24,267 nt of DNA from Sulfuricurvum sp. IAE1 (GCA_945867285.1 CAMBHX010000007.1:1-24267), one strand, 5' to 3'. Positions 7,937 through 15,223 are shown, numbered from the stretch's first letter. Translations and numbers: made by a program. The notes: a model not told the origin generated them from the sequence alone.

Positions 7937-7937
7937 G

Positions 7938-8909
7938 TTACACAATCCCCTGTTCAAACTGGGCACGCATCTTCTCTTTTTCGGCACGATTTCGCTCTTT
8001 TTGGGCCAAACCGTTACGGTAGCCCTCAACACTAAATCCTGTCCATACAACAAGCTGTGAAGCGACGAAAATCGAGCTATACGTCCCCACAATCACACCG
8101 ATAAGCATCGGGAAGCTAAAGCCCATCATAATATCTCCACCAAAGACAAAGAGGGTCAAGACAACAAAGAAAACCGTCAATGACGTGAGGGTTGTACGAG
8201 ACTGTGTTCGTGATACTGCTTCGTTTATAATCTGGACGAAATTCGTCTCTTTGGACTCTTCAATATGTTCACGGACACGGTCATAGACGATAATGGTGTC
8301 ATGGATAGAGTATCCCAAAATCATCAGCAATGCCGCAACGCTCTCGATGTTAAAATCGACCTCGAAATACGATACAAATCCAAATGTAATAACGATATCA
8401 TGAACAATAGCAATAACTGCTGCTAACGCAAAACGCCACTCATAGCGAAACGTCACCGTCGCCATAATCGCCATAAGAGTGAGTAAAAATGCAGTTAAGC
8501 CTTTGACTCGCAGTTCATCACCCACTTTGGGTCCTACCATATCGACACGACGGATTTCAAAATCACCCGTACCTGCTAATATCTTTGCTGTTGTATCCCC
8601 GATATCATTAGCAAGTCCTACTGTCGATGCAGGAGTCTTGATGACTACTTCGTTGGGTGAACCAAACTCGGTAACTGTAGCATGCTCAAAAAGTTCATTT
8701 TTTTGTAGACTCTCACGAATTTTATCGATAGGTGCTACCGTCGCGTATTTGACCTGAACAACCGTTCCGCCCGTGAAATCAATCCCGAACGAAAACCCTT
8801 TGACCGCAATGACACCAATTGCGAGAAAGAAAAGGACAAACGAGGCAATAAAAAAAAGCTTGCCCCTCCCTAGAAAGTTATAAACCTTGTCTTCTTTAAA
8901 AAGTTCCAT
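7938..8909 (-). CDS. secF: Protein translocase subunit SecF
   Basis: Integral membrane partner of SecD, 323 residues. SecDF couples the proton gradient to late steps of SecYEG export and pulls substrates on the periplasmic side. Visible features are the first transmembrane helix (FFIASFVLFFLAIGVIAVKG), the GIDFTGGT motif after it (residues about 43-50), a periplasmic domain, and the C-terminal five-helix bundle containing LLMILGYSIHDTIIVYDRVREH, which carries the conserved Asp/Arg positions of the family. The length is typical. The ATG is one base after the secD stop (TAATATG), so translation is coupled to secD. Confidence 0.97.
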   Translation of the reverse strand: MELFKEDKVYNFLGRGKLFFIASFVLFFLAIGVIAVKGFSFGIDFTGGTVVQVKYATVAPIDKIRESLQKNELFEHATVTEFGSPNEVVIKTPASTVGLANDIGDTTAKILAGTGDFEIRRVDMVGPKVGDELRVKGLTAFLLTLMAIMATVTFRYEWRFALAAVIAIVHDIVITFGFVSYFEVDFNIESVAALLMILGYSIHDTIIVYDRVREHIEESKETNFVQIINEAVSRTQSRTTLTSLTVFFVVLTLFVFGGDIMMGFSFPMLIGVIVGTYSSIFVASQLVVWTGFSVEGYRNGLAQKERNRAEKEKMRAQFEQGIV

Positions 8910-8910
8910 A

Positions 8911-10485
8911 TTAATGTGCCTTTCGAGTCATACCAAACCAAAGGGTATAATTTTTACTTTTTTCAATACGACTCATAAAGAGTAGATAGATTCCATATGA
9001 CCCGACGATTGCTGTCAACATTGAGGCTAATAATCCCATAGAGAGCGTTACTGCAAATCCTTTGATAGCACCCGTACCGTAGACATACAATATTGTACAC
9101 GCCAACAACTGAGTGATATTGGAATCCAAAATCGCCCGCATGGCCTTGGAATAACCATCTGCAATTGCTTTACGAGTGGGAACACCTGCTCGTAAACCCT
9201 CACGAATACGTTCATTGATGATAATATTGGCATCAACGGCAAGCCCGATGTGTAATACGATACCCGCCATCCCAGGTAATGTAAGCGTAGCACCCATCAG
9301 CGACATCAATCCTAAAATTATGAAGAGATTGATAACAACAGCGAGATTAGCAATAACCCCAGCCAGACCATAATAAAACATCATAAATACAATGACGAGG
9401 GTAAAACCGCTCACCAGCGCCAGCAATGCCGCACGGATACTGTCCGCACCCAAACTTGGCCCAACAGAGCGTTTTTCCATCATATAAATCGGTGCCAAAA
9501 GAGCGCCTGAACGTAGTGCTATCGCCAAATCATTCGCCTCAGCCGTCGTATAGCTTCCGCTGATTTGTCCAGAACCTCCGCCGATACGTTCGTTAATCAC
9601 AGGTGCGGAATAGACTTTGCCATCCAATACAATCGCCAAACGTTTACCGACACTTTTACCGGTAAAATCGCCAAAAATTTGTGCACCATCAGAATTGAGA
9701 GTGAAATTAATAACGGGATTGTTATTTTGGTCGTATCCCACTTGAGCATCTGTGAGCATCGAACCATCCAAAATAGGAATCTCATGCACCAAATGTTTAC
9801 CCTGTGGCATCAAAGCATCAGGGAGGATTTTATCCCCAAAATCTGCCGCCTCTACCTCACTAAGTTCATTGACACGCATTGCTCGATCTTCATCGATAGC
9901 CATAAGCTCCAATTTTGCTGCACGAGAGATAAGCTCACGTGCTCGCTGCTCTTCTTCTTGAGTTTTAATCCCTGGAAGCTCCACAAGGATTTTATCCACC
10001 CCTTGTTTCGCAACCGTAGGCTCCGCAAGACCAAACTGATCCAAACGATTACGGATCGTCTCAATAGCCTGATCCACCGCTTGAACTTTGAGTTTTTCAA
10101 CCGCTGCTGGAGTCATAGCAACCGTATAGACACCGTCAGTAGCTTTGACCACGGTTCCCTCAACTTTTTTGAGATACTCATCGAGCTTGGTTGCCTCATC
10201 TTCATCCAATAACTCGAATGTTACGCTGTCATGATGTGCCGAAAGTGCATCGATAACGATATCATTATTCTCGGCATATCGCCCTATTCCGGATGCGACA
10301 GATTTGAGCTGAGACGTTACTGCCTCATCGAGCTTGACCCCAAGCACCATGTGCAATCCGCCTTGTAAATCCAGACCAAGAGTAACTTTAGCGCCACGCT
10401 CGCTTTGCGTGAGAGAAGGAAGAGAAAAAATAATCCCAAAAACAGTAGCAATAATCAGTAAAACGAGACGAAAATTAAGCTTCAT
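8911..10485 (-). CDS. secD: Protein translocase subunit SecD
   Basis: Larger SecDF subunit, 524 residues from ATG 10485. It shows an N-terminal membrane helix (RLVLLIIATVFGIIFSL), the LGLDLQGGLHMVL motif, the periplasmic P1 region with AIETIRNRLDQFGLAEP, and LRSGALLAPI leading into a six-helix membrane domain. The proton-pathway helix GIVLHIGLAVDANIIINERI is intact. The frame extends upstream to a TTG at 10503, but ATG 10485 gives the family-like N-terminus MKLNFRL and overlaps the yajC end by 11 bases, so coupling to yajC is likely. The AT content is lower here than in the WD40 region. Confidence 0.96.
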   Translation of the reverse strand: MKLNFRLVLLIIATVFGIIFSLPSLTQSERGAKVTLGLDLQGGLHMVLGVKLDEAVTSQLKSVASGIGRYAENNDIVIDALSAHHDSVTFELLDEDEATKLDEYLKKVEGTVVKATDGVYTVAMTPAAVEKLKVQAVDQAIETIRNRLDQFGLAEPTVAKQGVDKILVELPGIKTQEEEQRARELISRAAKLELMAIDEDRAMRVNELSEVEAADFGDKILPDALMPQGKHLVHEIPILDGSMLTDAQVGYDQNNNPVINFTLNSDGAQIFGDFTGKSVGKRLAIVLDGKVYSAPVINERIGGGSGQISGSYTTAEANDLAIALRSGALLAPIYMMEKRSVGPSLGADSIRAALLALVSGFTLVIVFMMFYYGLAGVIANLAVVINLFIILGLMSLMGATLTLPGMAGIVLHIGLAVDANIIINERIREGLRAGVPTRKAIADGYSKAMRAILDSNITQLLACTILYVYGTGAIKGFAVTLSMGLLASMLTAIVGSYGIYLLFMSRIEKSKNYTLWFGMTRKAH

Positions 10486-10741
10486 CCTCGTACTTTCGCG
10501 CAACAGCGTCTTTGACCAAGCGCCCGATTACGTCGTTATTAAATTTTACCGAGTAAAAAGTCTCTTCAATTTTTTGAATTTCGACAATCAAGCCGCCTGT
10601 AGTGACGATTTTGTCACCTTTTACCAATGAAGACAACATTTGCGCATGCTTTTTAGCTTGCTGTTGTTGTGGACGAATAATCACAAAATACATAATTGCG
10701 ATCAAAAAAACAAAAGGGAGAAGTTGTGTAACCATTTCCAT
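10475..10741 (-). CDS. yajC: Preprotein translocase subunit YajC
   Basis: Small single-pass membrane protein of 88 residues that associates with SecDF. It has an N-terminal membrane helix (LLPFVFLIAIMYFVIIRP) followed by the family hallmark RPQQQQAKKHAQMLSSLVKGDKIVTTGG. The start at 10741 has AAGGA about six bases upstream. It is first in the yajC-secD-secF series and divergent from lnt, with its own -10 box 34 bases upstream. Confidence 0.96.
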   Translation of the reverse strand: MEMVTQLLPFVFLIAIMYFVIIRPQQQQAKKHAQMLSSLVKGDKIVTTGGLIVEIQKIEETFYSVKFNNDVIGRLVKDAVARKYEDEA

Positions 10742-10774
10742 AGAAATCCTTGGGCGTTAAAATAAAAGTCGTCC

Positions 10775-10780
10775 ATTATA
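10775..10780 (-). promoter_or_regulatory. -10 box TATAAT for yajC-secD-secF
   Basis: A perfect TATAAT reads leftward and predicts a leader of about 27 bases with a good ribosome site before yajC. It lies 21 bases from the rightward lnt -10 box, so the two divergent promoters share upstream DNA and probably interfere with each other. Confidence 0.6.
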
Positions 10781-10801
10781 CTTTAAATATGGTTACAACG
10801 C

Positions 10802-10807
10802 TATAAT
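10802..10807 (+). promoter_or_regulatory. -10 box TATAAT for lnt, implying a leaderless message
   Basis: A perfect TATAAT ends only seven bases before the lnt ATG at 10815. A transcript begun at the usual distance would start at or next to the A of ATG. No ribosome binding site is seen before this ATG. Confidence 0.55.
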
Positions 10808-10814
10808 ATCTACC

Positions 10815-12032
10815 ATGAAATTACTATCACATCCCCTCCACGTACAAACGACTCTACCATTGCTCATTGCGCTGAGCTTTAGTTCCTTTATCTATTGTGA
10901 ATATTTTGCGATCACCAATAAACTCCTTAATACCCTAATGGCACTAAGTGCTCTTTATGGACTTTTACACGCACCCCGCATTAGCTTGCCTATTGTAGGA
11001 TTCTGGATTGGACTGTTGTGGTTCTACTGGATAGGGTACAGTTTTCAATACTACGACATGGCATGGGCAGTATGGCCTGTTGCCTTTGGATTTGGGTTGG
11101 TCTATGCACTGTATTTCGGAAGCTTAGGTCTCACATCCAATCCATGGGTACGAGGACTCATCCTATTTGGACTCACCTTTTTTTATCCTGTTGACTTTAA
11201 CTGGATGCAGCCTGAACTAATTTTTATTGAGAGCTATATTGGATTTGAAAAATGGCAATTTGCCCTTACATTAGCTATTATCGCATCGACATCATGGTTT
11301 TCATATTGGAAAAGATTCGTTCCATTTCTGTTTCTCCCTATTGTCATACAAACTACCTACACTCCACCAATCAGACCGCCCTTGAAAATCATGCTCGTCT
11401 CAACGTCGATTTCACAAGATCTAAAATGGCAACAAGACCAACAAAGTAGTATTATCAACGCCAATTTTGAAGCTATTATGGATGCTATTGACAAACACTA
11501 TGACTTAGTTGTTTTACCCGAATCAGCTTTTGCATTGTACATGAATCAATCCCCAGAGCTTATCTTAAACCTCCAACAACTTTCCAACACAATACCAATA
11601 CTCACTGGAACACTTCATGAAGAAAATGGATTGCACTATAACGTCTCATATCTCTTTGATCATGGAAAAATCACCGTTGCCAAAAAGATGATTCTCGTCC
11701 CGTTTGGGGAATATATCCCTCTGCCATCCTTTTTAAAAACATGGGTTAATCGTGAAATATTTGGAGGGGGATTGGATTTTGTCACTGCCGAAAAGCCTAC
11801 AGATTTTGTAATCAAAGGGGTCAAATTTCGTAATGCAATTTGCTATGAAGCCACACGAAAAGAGCTCTATAGTGAGGATACACACTACCTCATCGCTATG
11901 AGCAACAACGGATGGTTCAAGCCCTCCATTGAACCAACATTACAAAACTTATTGATACGTTTTTATGCACGAAAGAACCATTCGATAGTATTTCATAGTG
12001 CTAATTCTAAAGGAACATCAGTGATTTACTAA
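10815..12032 (+). CDS. lnt: Apolipoprotein N-acyltransferase
   Basis: Inner-membrane enzyme that adds the third acyl chain to the N-terminal cysteine of lipoproteins, taken from phospholipid. Of 405 residues, about 1-185 are membrane helices and the rest is a nitrilase-fold domain. The catalytic triad is visible as Glu236 (VVLPESAF), Lys291 (KKMILVPFGEY) and Cys343 (NAICYE), with Glu299 in PFGE and the SNNGWF loop at 363-368. The protein stops just after HSANSKGTSVIY, so the last strand and the C-terminal membrane helix of enterobacterial Lnt are absent. I recall Campylobacterota Lnt proteins being short here too, so this need not be damage. Substrates in this window include LptE. In Campylobacter lnt is also divergent from yajC (from memory). 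No ribosome site precedes the start. Confidence 0.9.
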   Translation: MKLLSHPLHVQTTLPLLIALSFSSFIYCEYFAITNKLLNTLMALSALYGLLHAPRISLPIVGFWIGLLWFYWIGYSFQYYDMAWAVWPVAFGFGLVYALYFGSLGLTSNPWVRGLILFGLTFFYPVDFNWMQPELIFIESYIGFEKWQFALTLAIIASTSWFSYWKRFVPFLFLPIVIQTTYTPPIRPPLKIMLVSTSISQDLKWQQDQQSSIINANFEAIMDAIDKHYDLVVLPESAFALYMNQSPELILNLQQLSNTIPILTGTLHEENGLHYNVSYLFDHGKITVAKKMILVPFGEYIPLPSFLKTWVNREIFGGGLDFVTAEKPTDFVIKGVKFRNAICYEATRKELYSEDTHYLIAMSNNGWFKPSIEPTLQNLLIRFYARKNHSIVFHSANSKGTSVIY

Positions 12033-12062
12033 ATCTTCTTTGGTTTTTTGGTATTTTTTGTC

Positions 12063-12068
12063 TATAAT
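12063..12068 (+). promoter_or_regulatory. -10 box TATAAT upstream of cysK
   Basis: TATAAT follows two T-rich tracts (GGTTTTTTGGTATTTTTTG), a pattern typical of Campylobacterota sigma-70 promoters. Transcription would start near 12075 and give cysK a leader of roughly 128 bases, long for this window, containing the hairpin repeat at 12106-12174. Confidence 0.55.
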
Positions 12069-12105
12069 AGCTAAGCATGAATTCTCGAACAGTCTACTTT
12101 TCGTA

Positions 12106-12174
12106 GCTTTAGGGGGTTGTAGGGACGTTTGTCCCTGCCACTAAAACGGACAAGTTCGTTTTAGTGTGTAACAT
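12106..12174 (+). repeat. Hairpin-bearing intergenic repeat, copy A (cysK leader)
   Basis: Two perfect stem-loops stand in a row: AGGGAC-GTTT-GTCCCT at 12121-12136, and CACTAAAACG / CGTTTTAGTG at 12139-12166 with an eight-base loop. A diverged copy lies at 14218-14279: the 25-base core from 12119 aligns with about 20 identities and one gap, and similarity continues into the second hairpin. This suggests a dispersed small repeat family that has come to lie in the cysK leader. Confidence 0.6.
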
Positions 12175-12202
12175 TAAATAAAAGAAAAAATTTGGGGTCT
12201 GC

Positions 12203-13126
12203 ATGAACATCGCCACCAATATCACCGAGCTTATCGGTAACACACCTCTCGTACATCTCAATGCTGTTTCAGCTCATTCGGGTGCAACAGTATTAGGTAA
12301 GTGTGAGTTTATGAATCCCACTAGCTCTGTCAAGGACCGTATCGGTTTTAACATGATCAAAACAGCTATGGATGAGGGCAAGATCACCTCCGATACTCTC
12401 ATTATTGAGCCAACTAGCGGAAATACAGGTATCGCTTTGGCATCTATTTGCGCAGCTTTAAAGCTTAAGCTCACTCTCACCATGCCTGAATCGATGAGTA
12501 TTGAACGACGAAATCTTCTTATAGCACTTGGCGCTAATCTCGTATTGACTCCAGCTTCTCAAGGGATGAAAGGAGCAATAGAGGAAGCAAATTCGCTCAA
12601 CAATTCCACTCCAAATTCTATTGTGCTACAACAATTTGCTAATCCTGCCAATCCTGCTATTCACCGCACTACAACTGCCCAAGAAATTTTACGTGATACC
12701 GATGGAAAAGTCGATATTTTTGTCGCTGCTGTGGGTACAGGTGGTACCATCACAGGAACAGGTGAAGCGCTTCGTGAGGCCCTTCCCAATATTGAAATCA
12801 TCGCAGTTGAGCCCAAAGATTCATGTGTCCTTTCAGGTGGCAATGCAGGTCCTCATAAAATTCAAGGAATTGGAGCAGGCTTTGTCCCAGATGTTCTCAA
12901 TGTCACCCTTTATAATGAAGTCATCACGGTTAGCAATGAAGACGCAATAGCAGCTTCCAAAAAGCTCGCACGTGATGAGGGCCTACTGGTTGGAATATCC
13001 GCAGGTGCTAACGTTCATGCAGCACTTCAAGTGGCGAGTCGCCCAGAAAATAAAGGCAAGACTATTGTAACCATCTTGTGTGATACCGCTGAACGCTATT
13101 TGAGTACTGCACTGTTTGAACACTAA
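12203..13126 (+). CDS. cysK: Cysteine synthase (O-acetylserine sulfhydrylase)
   Basis: PLP enzyme that makes L-cysteine from O-acetylserine and sulfide. At 307 residues it has the usual length. Lys44 in SSVKDR is the PLP Schiff-base lysine; PTSGNTG (70-76) binds the substrate carboxylate; GTGGTITG (178-185) holds the cofactor phosphate; GISAGAN near 271 completes the active site. It lacks the N-terminal heme region of cystathionine beta-synthases. The start has GGGG about seven bases upstream. The leader carries a hairpin repeat, so post-transcriptional control is possible. The last eleven bases overlap the next gene. Confidence 0.95.
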   Translation: MNIATNITELIGNTPLVHLNAVSAHSGATVLGKCEFMNPTSSVKDRIGFNMIKTAMDEGKITSDTLIIEPTSGNTGIALASICAALKLKLTLTMPESMSIERRNLLIALGANLVLTPASQGMKGAIEEANSLNNSTPNSIVLQQFANPANPAIHRTTTAQEILRDTDGKVDIFVAAVGTGGTITGTGEALREALPNIEIIAVEPKDSCVLSGGNAGPHKIQGIGAGFVPDVLNVTLYNEVITVSNEDAIAASKKLARDEGLLVGISAGANVHAALQVASRPENKGKTIVTILCDTAERYLSTALFEH

Positions 13127-13697
13127 CACTTTTTTAGAGACCATTGCGTGCAACAACGGGAAACCTTTGCACCTTGGTTATCATCAAAAACGACTCAACA
13201 ATACCCTTGAAACACTCGATATACACACCCCATATGATTTAGTCACCCTTATTACACCTCCCGATAATGCTCTCTATCGCTGTCGCTTTATCTATGACGC
13301 GACAACATTTACCATTGGCTATCATCCCTATACACTAAAAGTCCCTTCTACTTTACGCCTCCTTATCGACAATACCATTGATTACTCCCTAAAATCCACC
13401 AATCGTTCTTCTCTGGATGCACTGTATGAGCAACGCAATGGGTGTGACGATGTTTTAATTATCAAACACGGATTGGTAACCGATACCACTATCGCTAATG
13501 TTGCTTTTTTTATCAACAACCAATGGCATACACCCAAGACACCGTTATTGCAAGGCACTACACGCCAGCGACTTTTAGATGAAAAACTACTCATTCCTTC
13601 AAACATTACCCCAGATATTGCCCTTAATGCTCAAAAGATAATGATGATGAATGCGATGATAGGGTGTATTGAAATGGAAAATGGTATAATTCCCTAA
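13116..13697 (+). CDS. Short class IV aminotransferase-like protein (PabC-like aminodeoxychorismate lyase candidate)
   Basis: 193 residues in the fold-type IV PLP family. FLETIACNNGKPLHLGYHQKRLN at the start matches the family's opening strand and helix. Lys93 in SLKSTNRSSLDALYEQ aligns with the PLP lysine of E. coli PabC (LKTLNR). It is followed by NGCDDVLIIKHGLVTDTTIANVAFF, TPKTPLLQGTTRQRLL and a C-terminal MMMNAM segment. It is shorter than PabC (about 270), mainly in the middle, but the cofactor and substrate motifs are present. PabC makes p-aminobenzoate for folate; with folC in the window that is plausible, but a D-amino-acid or branched-chain aminotransferase role is not excluded. The start appears to be TTG at 13116, overlapping cysK by eleven bases; no in-frame ATG is near and the homologous N-terminus begins here. 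Confidence 0.8.
   Translation: MNTNTFLETIACNNGKPLHLGYHQKRLNNTLETLDIHTPYDLVTLITPPDNALYRCRFIYDATTFTIGYHPYTLKVPSTLRLLIDNTIDYSLKSTNRSSLDALYEQRNGCDDVLIIKHGLVTDTTIANVAFFINNQWHTPKTPLLQGTTRQRLLDEKLLIPSNITPDIALNAQKIMMMNAMIGCIEMENGIIP
13685..13690 (+). promoter_or_regulatory. -10 box TATAAT inside the end of the PabC-like gene
   Basis: TATAAT lies in the last codons of the preceding gene and would give a leader of about 19 bases to the ATG at 13717, which has AAGG upstream. It suggests the following gene can be transcribed on its own. Confidence 0.45.
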
Positions 13698-13716
13698 AAA
13701 CAAGGCTTATATATCC

Positions 13717-14175
13717 ATGCTCTACGATATTATTAAAAATCCCTCATTTGCCCGTGTCATGGAAAGTCAAGTTCGAGACATGCTCATCTATTTGTTTGAG
13801 AATGATCAAAACTTCGGTGTGCTGTGCAAGCTTGACCACGTATTTTTTGATCCTAAGCTTCCACCACATATCGAAAACGAATTTAAATCTTTGACCCTCT
13901 TTTTTCTTGCGGGGTATACCTTTGAAAGTGCTCGTATCAATGATGACATGTTGGTATTTGAAGCAGGTTTTGGTGCTGAAAATGTGGGAAGTTTTGTGAG
14001 TGTTCCACTGTTGTCTATCGCTCAGGTCATAGTAGACGACACCCCTATTCTCATCAATCTTGCACTCCCCTATGAGAAAACAACCCCTGCTAATATTGAG
14101 AAAAATGAAGGGGTTCAGAACTCTATGAATAGTTTTCTTAACAATCCTGAAAATCAAAAGCTTTTGAAGAAGTGA
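13717..14175 (+). CDS. Conserved-looking small protein, possible SspB-like ClpXP adaptor
   Basis: 152 residues, soluble, acidic, no signal peptide. I do not know a named family with confidence. The central part reads like the SspB fold: LTLFFLAGYTFESARI (59-74), NDDMLVFEAGFG (75-86), FVSVPLLSIAQVIVDD (93-108), ILINLA (111-116). SspB shows T-N-D-x-I-x-F-x-A-x-FG followed by (I/V)xVPxxxVxxI, and the alphaproteobacterial forms add a D-P-x-hydrophobic strand at the end. After residue 120 comes a polar, probably disordered stretch rich in Asn, ending NQKLLKK. SspB proteins likewise have a flexible tail with a short basic/hydrophobic ClpX-docking end. These are resemblances judged by eye, so the function is inference. 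It is last of the cysK trio but has its own -10 box. Confidence 0.75.
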   Translation: MLYDIIKNPSFARVMESQVRDMLIYLFENDQNFGVLCKLDHVFFDPKLPPHIENEFKSLTLFFLAGYTFESARINDDMLVFEAGFGAENVGSFVSVPLLSIAQVIVDDTPILINLALPYEKTTPANIEKNEGVQNSMNSFLNNPENQKLLKK

Positions 14176-14193
14176 TAGAGGGGTAGATTTTTC

Positions 14194-14213
14194 CCGTGTC
14201 CCAAAGACACCGG
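14194..14213. terminator. Hairpin in the convergent gap between the SspB-like gene and lysR
   Basis: GTGTC-CCAAA-GACAC, extended by CC/GG with one bulged base. It lies 18 bases after the plus-strand stop. A T5 tract precedes it on the plus strand and there is no T-run after it on either strand, so it is not a standard intrinsic terminator, though its position suits 3'-end formation. Confidence 0.3.
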
Positions 14214-14217
14214 AAGC

Positions 14218-14279
14218 GCTAAGAAGCTATAGAGACTTTTGTCCTTCCACTAGATAAATTCATCTTAGGGCGTAATACC
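14218..14279 (+). repeat. Hairpin-bearing intergenic repeat, copy B (diverged)
   Basis: Same orientation as the copy at 12106-12174. TTTGTCC, CCACTA, TTAG and GTAA are shared at matching spacing. The second hairpin is decayed here (CTAGAT / ATCTTAG with one unpaired base), and the first is largely lost. It ends three bases before the lysR stop codon. Confidence 0.5.
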
Positions 14280-14281
14280 GA

Positions 14282-15181
14282 TTAGAGTTTTAATCCTAAT
14301 AAATAGGTCACGACATTGTCGATAAAGGCATCGTGCTTGCGCTCTTTACTGTAGACTATGTAAAACTTGCGCTTAATCTTATAGTTTTTAATACGTGCTT
14401 CGAACAATCTTCCTTCTTCGATTTCGTCTTGAATAACATGACGGGAGATAACTGATACGATAGGACGAGGCGCATCTTTGGGTGAGCGTAAAATGGTCTC
14501 TTTGATTGCTGTAGAACTTGCCACTACCCCAATAACACTAAAGCTGGAACATTCAACACCGATCTCTTCAAACACTTCTGAGGTGAGTTTACGAGTATGG
14601 GAATGTTCGTCACGGCAAATCCAGTCAAATTTGTACAAGTCTTCTTTGCGTAATTGCTTGGGAATAGGCTGATTAGAGAAAATCACCAATTCGTCTTCTT
14701 CCCACTCACGATAAATCAAACCGTCTTGAAAAATTGGCGATTCAATTAAGGCGATATCAATTTTTTTATCTGTCAACTGATCAAGAATATCTTGAGAAAA
14801 TGCTACACGAATATGTACTTCATTATTGATTTTTTCTTTCAGTTGCTGCAAATAGGTTGGCAATACATAGTTACCAATAGCATACGAAGCTCCAACAACA
14901 AACGTAAATTCTTTATTAATGATTTTTAATAAATCTTTTTCACTAGTTAGAATCGCCTTTTCAAGCTTTACGGCGATTCGGTACAAATCTTCACCTTCTT
15001 TGGTGAGTTTAATCCCATTCTTTTTACGCTCAACGATACGAGTATCGAGGTAATCTTCCAAAAATTTAATCTGTTGTGTTACCGCTGGCTGTGAAATTCC
15101 AAGCTTCGCCGATGCTTTAGAAAAACTTTTTTCTTTTACCACAGTCAAAAAAGTGAGGAGTTTTGCAAAATCTTTTAACAT
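14282..15181 (-). CDS. LysR-family transcriptional regulator
   Basis: 299 residues from ATG 15181, chosen because GGGA lies six bases upstream; an in-frame ATG at 15193 has no ribosome site. Residues 1-62 form the winged helix-turn-helix: KLLTFLTVVKEKSFSKASAKLGISQPAVTQQIKFLEDYL, followed by RKKNGIKLTKEG. A linker helix leads to the periplasmic-binding-like effector domain (from about residue 88, FTFVVGASYAIGNYVLP). The inducer is unknown. The gene is divergent from uvrD, 136 bases away, and a 15-base palindrome lies just upstream of its -10 box, consistent with autoregulation. Adjacent cysK raises the idea of sulfur or cysteine control, but cysK is 1.1 kb away with its own promoter and that link is speculation. 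Confidence 0.93.
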   Translation of the reverse strand: MLKDFAKLLTFLTVVKEKSFSKASAKLGISQPAVTQQIKFLEDYLDTRIVERKKNGIKLTKEGEDLYRIAVKLEKAILTSEKDLLKIINKEFTFVVGASYAIGNYVLPTYLQQLKEKINNEVHIRVAFSQDILDQLTDKKIDIALIESPIFQDGLIYREWEEDELVIFSNQPIPKQLRKEDLYKFDWICRDEHSHTRKLTSEVFEEIGVECSSFSVIGVVASSTAIKETILRSPKDAPRPIVSVISRHVIQDEIEEGRLFEARIKNYKIKRKFYIVYSKERKHDAFIDNVVTYLLGLKL

Positions 15182-15212
15182 AATAATTCCCATAAGTAAA
15201 GTATATATACGT

Positions 15213-15218
15213 ATTATA
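15213..15218 (-). promoter_or_regulatory. -10 box TATAAT for lysR
   Basis: A perfect TATAAT reads leftward, predicting a leader of about 25 bases to ATG 15181. The palindrome at 15224-15238 lies five bases upstream of it, in the spacer. Confidence 0.5.
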
Positions 15219-15223
15219 ACCTA

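Noticed and set aside
9565..10212. Open frame of 215 codons on the plus strand
   Set aside because: Antisense to secD; composition rich in His, Cys and Ile as expected from the reverse of a conserved gene.
10486..10503. TTG start for secD adding six residues
   Set aside because: ATG 10485 gives the family N-terminus and a normal overlap with yajC; the extra residues are charged and not expected before the first helix.
12033..12074. Hydrophobic codons in frame after the lnt stop, resembling a lost membrane helix
   Set aside because: The stretch is the T-rich promoter region before TATAAT at 12063, which encodes Phe/Val by composition; it ends after 13 residues.
13744..14157. Open frame of 137 codons on the minus strand
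   Set aside because: Antisense to the SspB-like gene, which has a promoter, a ribosome site and a family-like pattern; the reverse frame has none.
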